Shown here: piece after piece, positions 58,779 to 64,000 of the stretch
How positions within the stretch are numbered: position 1 is the stretch's first letter
How the letters are laid out: the number at the start of each line of letters is the position of its first letter
Assembly (NCBI GenBank): GCA_022393335.1
Contig: JAJEKB010020239.1
Location: forward strand, 136,128-200,127
Reading direction: 5' to 3'
Source: Macrotrachela quadricornifera
Lineage: Eukaryota > Rotifera > Eurotatoria > Philodinida > Philodinidae
DNA length: 64,000 nt
Program-made: the position numbers and the translations under genes
Notes under the pieces: generated by a model
Seen by the model: the letters and a program-made list of their open reading frames with translations, nothing else
Told to the model about the DNA's origin: nothing
Databases searched by the model: none

Positions 58779-60043
58779 CAGGGTTACCAAACCTCCTGAT
58801 TTAGCCAGGAGACTCCTGGTTTTTCCTGGTTTCTAAATTTTTGTTCTCGCCTTCACTTTTAGCAACAGTTTGAATCACTAAAATAAGATAAGAAAAATAA
58901 AAAAAGAAAGAGAAGAACATAAGCATCACACTATTTAATGAACGTAACAATCAATAAGAAAATATGTTAATTTTGTTGATATTTATAGAATTAAATTTAT
59001 CGATTAACTCTCGCAAATAAATTCTCTTTTAAAAAACTGTGGCAATGTACCTAATTCTAGAAAACTGTTTCAATTCGTTTTCTCTATATCATCCTCAAAC
59101 GCCTTTTGTGAATCATTATTCAGTCATATATAACTTTTGTGGAATGATAATCGAAATAGCATGATGCATGATCTCGGAGATGCAGAATTAAAAATTAAAG
59201 TGAATGCTCAATATAACTGTTCAGAATTTTACGATCAGTTTTTGAACAATCAGGATTTATTGAAATAAATTCGATCATCAGAAAAAATATACTCATATTG
59301 CTAAGATATCACGAACAGTATGAATGATAATTTATAGTTTCTATGTACCGATATTTTTGGTTCAATTTCTAAATAGAATTTACTTACTTTCTTTTGTGTA
59401 TTTTGTAAATGATTGTGAATTTAATAGTAATACAGAACACATAATTATCTCTATTTTTTCATGTAATATATATGAGCGTGTACAGTCAGTAAAATACTCC
59501 ATTTGCTTTCGTTCTATTATCAGTTAAAGAACCTGTCCGTATTCCGACCAAATTATCACTCTCATCGCTGAACTACTAAATTTCAAATATTAGCCGCTGA
59601 TGGCTCTCTTATATGAAATTATTCAGCCCCAAAAATCGTGTCCTATCGTTTTTATGGAACTAGATAATTTCATATAAGACAGCCACTAGCAGCTAATATT
59701 TGAAATTTCGCAGTTTACCGGTGAGAGTGATAATTTGGTCGGAATATGGATAGGTTCTTTTACTGATAATAGAAAGAAAGTAAATAGGGTATCTCACTGA
59801 CTGTTCACACCCATACATAGTATCGCAGAAAAATTTGGCCATTATTTTGTCAGCAGAAGATCTGAACCACTTGCGCTAACGAAAATTCCAGTTTTCCTTC
59901 AAAAAAAAGACAGCCAAAAAGCTTCCTAATTTCGATAAAAGCCTCCTGGATTTTCTCCTGTTTTTAAGTAAGGATCTCCTGGTCAACTCTTGGTTTTTTT
60001 GCGGAGACTTCCTGGTTTTATAAATTTGGATTTGGCAATCCTG
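58779..60043. mobile_element. hAT-like non-autonomous element, ~1.27 kb
   Basis: The left end CAGGGTTACCAAACCTCC and the right end, read inward, CAGGATTGCCAAATCC are inverted repeats of hAT type. Subterminal cctcctgg/ccaggag words are also inverted. It lies directly against the piggyBac relic on its right. The flanking 8-mers do not match. No transposase is visible; the span contains the hairpin at 59507-59784. Confidence 0.6.
59507..59784. mobile_element. Palindromic MITE inside the hAT-like element
   Basis: Arms of about 110 bp are almost perfectly inverted: ctattatcagttaaagaacc, then gtattccgaccaaattatca, against the right arm ending aatagaaagaaag. The loop is about 35 bp. Confidence 0.75.
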
Positions 60044-60726
60044 AATAGGCATTTACTTTTGTCATCCCAAACATAAATTCAAAAATCACCTTTTCATATC
60101 ATCTTATAGTTCGTCTGAGACATCTATAGTGTGTTGGCAACGGATTAGAAAAACCTATACCTTGTTTTCCTTCATTGTAATTGAGGGCAGCTGTATTTTC
60201 ATGACTTTTTATTTACTCTTCCTCAGAGCTTGAAGATTCAAATTACACTTTAACAAAATCGTTATCCAAATTACTCATATCACTTCGCAAGTTGTTATCT
60301 TCTTCCGTGTCAGTTACTCCAAACAGCATTAAAGTTATCGCAAAGTTTTGATCTTTTTCATATAAATGCAGAGCAAGAGGAAAAAATAATGCCGTGCAAA
60401 GAAAACAGAAACTAGACTGGAACTTTGTTACTTCATCTCATTCTCGCTGCGTTAAACATATTAGAAAAAGGGAGAAACAAACTTCAGTAACTATTAAAAT
60501 CGACGTAAAAATAGAACCCTCTATGTTATGATGCAAACAAAACAAAAATAAATCGAGAGCCCTTCCGATTGTTACAAGAAAGATGGGCATAAATCAAAAG
60601 CAAAAAGAATAAGGAATGATTGCACATAATGAAAAGAGCAAAAAATGCATTTGTCAAGAGTTAATAAACATAAAAACTAAAGATTTCACAGCTATTTTTT
60701 ATGAAAACCGAATCGCCGTGAAAGGG
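60044..60726 (-). pseudogene. piggyBac relic, internally deleted (third copy)
   Basis: On the minus strand a terminus at 60712-60726 resembles the 5' inverted repeat and subterminal GCGATTC-GTTTT of the full element, followed by TTAA (60727-60730). Around 60330-60220 comes an acidic segment (SNLDNDFVKV, ESSSSEEE) matching the transposase N-terminus. Directly after it, 60190-60050 reads NYNEGKQGIGFSN, then HYRCLRRT, matching the DYNKGRQGTDLSD / TYYTCLRQS region. The whole catalytic centre is missing. Similarity ends where the hAT-like element's terminus begins, at 60043. Several stops interrupt the frame. Confidence 0.8.
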
Positions 60727-60730
60727 TTAA

Positions 60731-61745
60731 ATCAAAAGATGCAGCTTCATAGTCAAGAAATTCAGCATGAGTTCTTGCGATGAAGTTTTCCCTTTGGTTA
60801 TAGGAATCAATACCCTTTTTGGAAATATATCGGATTTGTCAAATTGATTATTTTGCGTTCAACAACAATTCAACATAAATTTCAGTTTCATTTGCGCCTT
60901 TACATTCGCTCTCCTCTTTGCACGCTACTTGTTTTTCTTTATGACGTCACAGTATAAGGTCAGCAGTCGATAGAATGCATAGTTCTCAATCAATTTGCGG
61001 CTCTTTATAGAATTCTCTTTTGACTTCATCCGTATACTGATAAAAAAGACATAGTTTAAAAGAATTGATGTTCTCTGTTTTCAAACTATACTCTGTCAAT
61101 GACCATATAGGACAGTTTATTGTATGATATTGAGTTGTACGCAGGTAAACTTATTCAATATTTGAACCAATTTATAACTCTCAGATATTAGCTTATCGTA
61201 CATTAAACTTCTCTGGAATTTGTCTTCTTTGATTCCCGTCAAAAAACATTTCATATCAACGTCTCTTAAAAATCTACTCGAATTCTGTTCATCTATTTAG
61301 AAAAATGTTGTACTGAAAACTATTGAATACGTATTCTTTCAATCAATATTTTGATCACCCTTTTATAAATACACGAAGACAGAACTATTGATGAAGTCCA
61401 GTGACTACATTATTCGACCTTTTTCAAATTACATTCATATTGATGAATGATTTTCGAAGATATCCATCGCGACAATGTGTTATAAAAAAAAAATATCGCC
61501 GCTGTCGCATTGATATTAAAAATATATTACAAATGCCTCTTCTATGAATGCCAGAACGAAAATTGTTTTTACTAATCCATCGGATTGATGACTAGAGTCG
61601 AGGAAACTAGTATTTCACTCTTAACAAGATCTCGAAAGAAAGTCCATTGATCATGAAGTAGCAAATTTCAAATTAGTCCAAATTTTGAAACTTTCATGTC
61701 AAACCTATTTAAAATTTCAATCCTTTAAAGTTTTGAAAATTTTAA
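60731..61745. other. Intergenic, no gene seen
   Basis: AT-rich with no coding match or strong repeat. Confidence 0.45.
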
Positions 61746-62270
61746 TGGTTGACTGCCGGTCTCATATAAATTGAGCAGAAATCAGAAATTTACTCGCACT
61801 GTAAATTTCTCAGATGTTATCAGAAGTTAGAAGTCATAAAGGAACAACCTTTTGGAAAGGAGGAGGCAACAGTGTGAGGGCGGAGACCCAACGCTTTGAT
61901 ACGAACGAACAGATGAAGGTGAAGACAGAATCCTTTGGCAGGAGGAAAGAATGAGGAACAGAATGAGATCTAAATCATAATCCTTTAGGAAAGCAATAGT
62001 GTGGGGTGAACGAGGTAATCATCTTTGGGAGAAGACGGCACTTAATACTCTTTTCATAATATGTCTATACTTCCATATTTCTAAGTTTCTTTAACTCTAT
62101 ATCTGTAGAGATGTTACCTGAATAGTTCTCTATTTTTGATTTTTCCACAAACTCAATTTCTCTATCAACTCATAGTATGAGTAAATTTCTGATTTCTGAT
62201 TTTCTAATCGGTTTTATAGGCTTCTTCTCCAAAAGTCAGAAATCAGAAATTTAGTTAAAACTGGTAATAA
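61746..62270. repeat. Weak foldback repeat (gaaatcagaaattt arms)
   Basis: agaaatcagaaatttactc near 61780 faces gagtaaatttctgatttct near 62185, with a second cagaaatcagaaattta at 62238. The middle is A/G-rich (gaggcaacagtgtgagggcg and similar). No coding content. Confidence 0.45.
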
Positions 62271-62798
62271 TTTGAATTTTGTTATGCCCTCTAAATGGTA
62301 ACGAGCATGCGTTACGAAGAAAAATAGAAACGAAAATCGTTTTATGAAAAAAACTACTTGTAAATGTTGAATGATAATATGAATACTTTGATTTTAAGAC
62401 AAGATTCATCTTTTTCTTTTATAAGGTAACCTAGAAACCGAATGAAAAACAATGAGCCGTTCTGTGTACACTACGTCTGTTTAATTGACTTAACAAAGAA
62501 TATGATAAATGGTGAAAGAAAGAAAAACAAGCAATTACATCCATTATTCATTTCAAACACAAATAGAAATACTTTACTAACATGTACCATCATTTTTGAT
62601 TGCGTCTAACATAAAATATTTACAGTATTCCTACTTAAACAGCTATTTAGCAGTATTTATTGGACGCAAATAAAGTCGTGTGACTATATTTTTAAATAGA
62701 ACAGTCTAGTTAGTACTATTACATTTCTTCTTCTCATTGCATTAGTCATCTTCAAAGAGTGTTTTTTTCCATACATGTAAAAGCCGAAAAGACGCTTC
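62271..62798. other. Intergenic, no gene seen
   Basis: No coding match. Confidence 0.4.
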
Positions 62799-63060
62799 AA
62801 CTATTCAATTATTGATACATGAAAGATTAAGGACGCTAACTACAGGATGCTTTCTGCAGGATACTAGAACTAAAACGCATGATGTTGAGGGTGAGGGCGT
62901 GAGAGATGAGGGTATGGGTGTGGGTGAGGTTGTCAAGGAACCGCTACCTGTAGGTTGCTGCTAAATGCAACGGACAGCCATCTGCAGGCAGTATCCTATA
63001 GTAGCATCCTTAATGTATCATATAGTAATAGTTGAATATTCGAATATTCGAATAGTCGAA
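62799..63060. repeat. Foldback repeat with ttcaactattca arms
   Basis: The left arm (caactattcaattattgata, then taaggacgctaactacagga) pairs with the right arm (tcctatagtagcatcctta, then atagttgaat). The centre is G-rich (gagggtgagggcgtgagag). Same arm vocabulary as 7127-7345 and 22608-24075. Confidence 0.6.
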
Positions 63061-64000
63061 TCAAATTAACGAGTTCTACACTACTGTTTTTTCCAGAATT
63101 TGACTCTAGTTAGAAACTGTAATGTGAAAAAAACGATAGGACAATTAATGTTTATTAATGAGCAACTGAATGTTGCTTTCTTTTCCAGTTTGTGAAGCTT
63201 AATATATTAGAGTTTACAATCACCAACATCATTTTACTTCTCTCTTTTGACGAACAAATCTGAAGATTTGGTTTTATTCGAATATTTTATTGTTAATATA
63301 AATATCTGTCATATGAGATTCGATTTAAAAAAACAGCCTGATATAATGGAGAATTATTGCCTGGCAAATAAAAAGCAGAATCATCCATCCAATTTTATTG
63401 ATTTACTGTATGACTTCATATCATTTTCTTCTTCTCTGCATGTGACAATATTTTTTTGTTCCGAACTCAATAACAATCGAAATACTTTCACAGTGGATAA
63501 ATCTGTTGAATGATTCAATGTATGTAATTCTACAAAACGCAGCCGAACTATATTGTTTTTACACTGACAGTGCTTAGTTGTGTTGCACACGTCTAACATA
63601 ATAAAAAATGTACTCGAAAAACAAAGTATTCTGTGGTGGATGAATACGTGAGTATTATAACTGATTTTTTGTAGTTTTTTTTCACCAAAAAACCCATTAG
63701 GAATGAATAAACATAAACTTATATGTACACTGTCGTTAATAATAGAAAAAAAACGCTATGCTCACTATTGTTAAAGAGAAAACCAATGCACAGAAATAAA
63801 GCTGATGCAAACACTTGAAATTTCTCTTCCATAGATTGAAAATGTTAATAACGAGCAACACATTATCATGAATAATAAAAAACATTGACGCACATACGTC
63901 GTGTGCACTTTTGTACAAACGTAAAGGACATTTCGCGTGAGAAAAATAACATTAATTCCATCTAAGCGAAGGAGCAATCAGTTGAATAAAATATAATAAA
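63061..64000. other. Intergenic to window end, no gene seen
   Basis: Open frames at 63247-63513 (+) and 63381-63599, 63736-63918 and 63771-63977 (-) are short, overlap each other on opposite strands and resemble no family. Confidence 0.45.

Noticed and set aside
63247..63977. Four short overlapping frames at the window end
   Set aside because: Overlap on opposite strands and resemble no family; typical chance frames.

Overview
This is an AT-rich, intron-bearing eukaryotic window, almost certainly from a bdelloid rotifer (Rotaria or Adineta type). The evidence is the mix of gene families that bdelloids carry in large numbers (FG-GAP, NHL and WD40 propellers, degenerin-type channels, a MACPF protein), introns of about 50-60 bp beside longer ones, a bacterial-type 2-methylcitrate dehydratase fragment, and many small DNA-transposon families. 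I saw no rRNA, tRNA, CRISPR array, operon or bacterial signal. Splice models were built by eye from GT/AG sites and phase agreement; no transcript was available.

Layout. 0-1.5 kb: the last exon of an FG-GAP/VCBS propeller gene. 1.6-8.4 kb: mobile-element debris, including an internally deleted piggyBac relic, a hAT C-terminal fragment, a mariner-type MITE, and a foldback element with internal tandem units. 8.4-11.6 kb: a gene joining a Cys-rich domain to a WD40 propeller through a run of tiny in-frame Thr/Ser-rich exons. 12-15.1 kb: a foldback element of about 1.7 kb inside a segment of about 2.1 kb that recurs at 50.2-52.3 kb, then two more hairpin elements. 15.9-18.0 kb (minus): a complete three-exon ENaC/degenerin-like channel. 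18.3-19.6 kb: an unclassified repeat and a 34-bp minisatellite. 19.66-21.82 kb: a full-length piggyBac element with 15-bp inverted repeats and TTAA flanks, carrying two in-frame stops. 22.6-24.4 kb: a foldback element abutting a truncated second degenerin copy.

24.5-33.5 kb is a repeat-dominated block: a GC-rich MITE, a dead IS630/Tc1-type transposase, eight copies of a conserved repeat end, two blocks of ~119-bp satellite, and five copies of an unexplained GC-rich hairpin. 34.3-36.4 kb: a mariner element with a frameshifted transposase, placed between two mirror-image 138-bp palindromes. 36.7-39.4 kb: three nested elements, the outermost abutting a 5'-truncated prpD-like pseudogene (39.4-40.55 kb). 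41.2-43.7 kb (minus): an apparently intact seven-exon Mutator-like transposase gene. 45.7-46.1 kb (minus): a small secreted Cys-rich orphan. 47.9-49.9 kb: a secreted MACPF protein. 52.8-55.4 kb: a double-BTB exon and an NHL-propeller exon that may be one gene. 56.3-56.8 kb (minus): a membrane-anchored AMOP-like protein. 58-63.1 kb: more foldback and hAT-like elements and a third piggyBac relic.

The host genes do not form a pathway. Most look like surface, secreted or adhesion-type proteins scattered in a transposon-rich accessory region. The clearest unexplained structures are the hairpin family at 25.9-30.0 kb, the phase-1 micro-exon run at 8.8-9.55 kb, and the piggyBac family with one full-length and two internally deleted copies.
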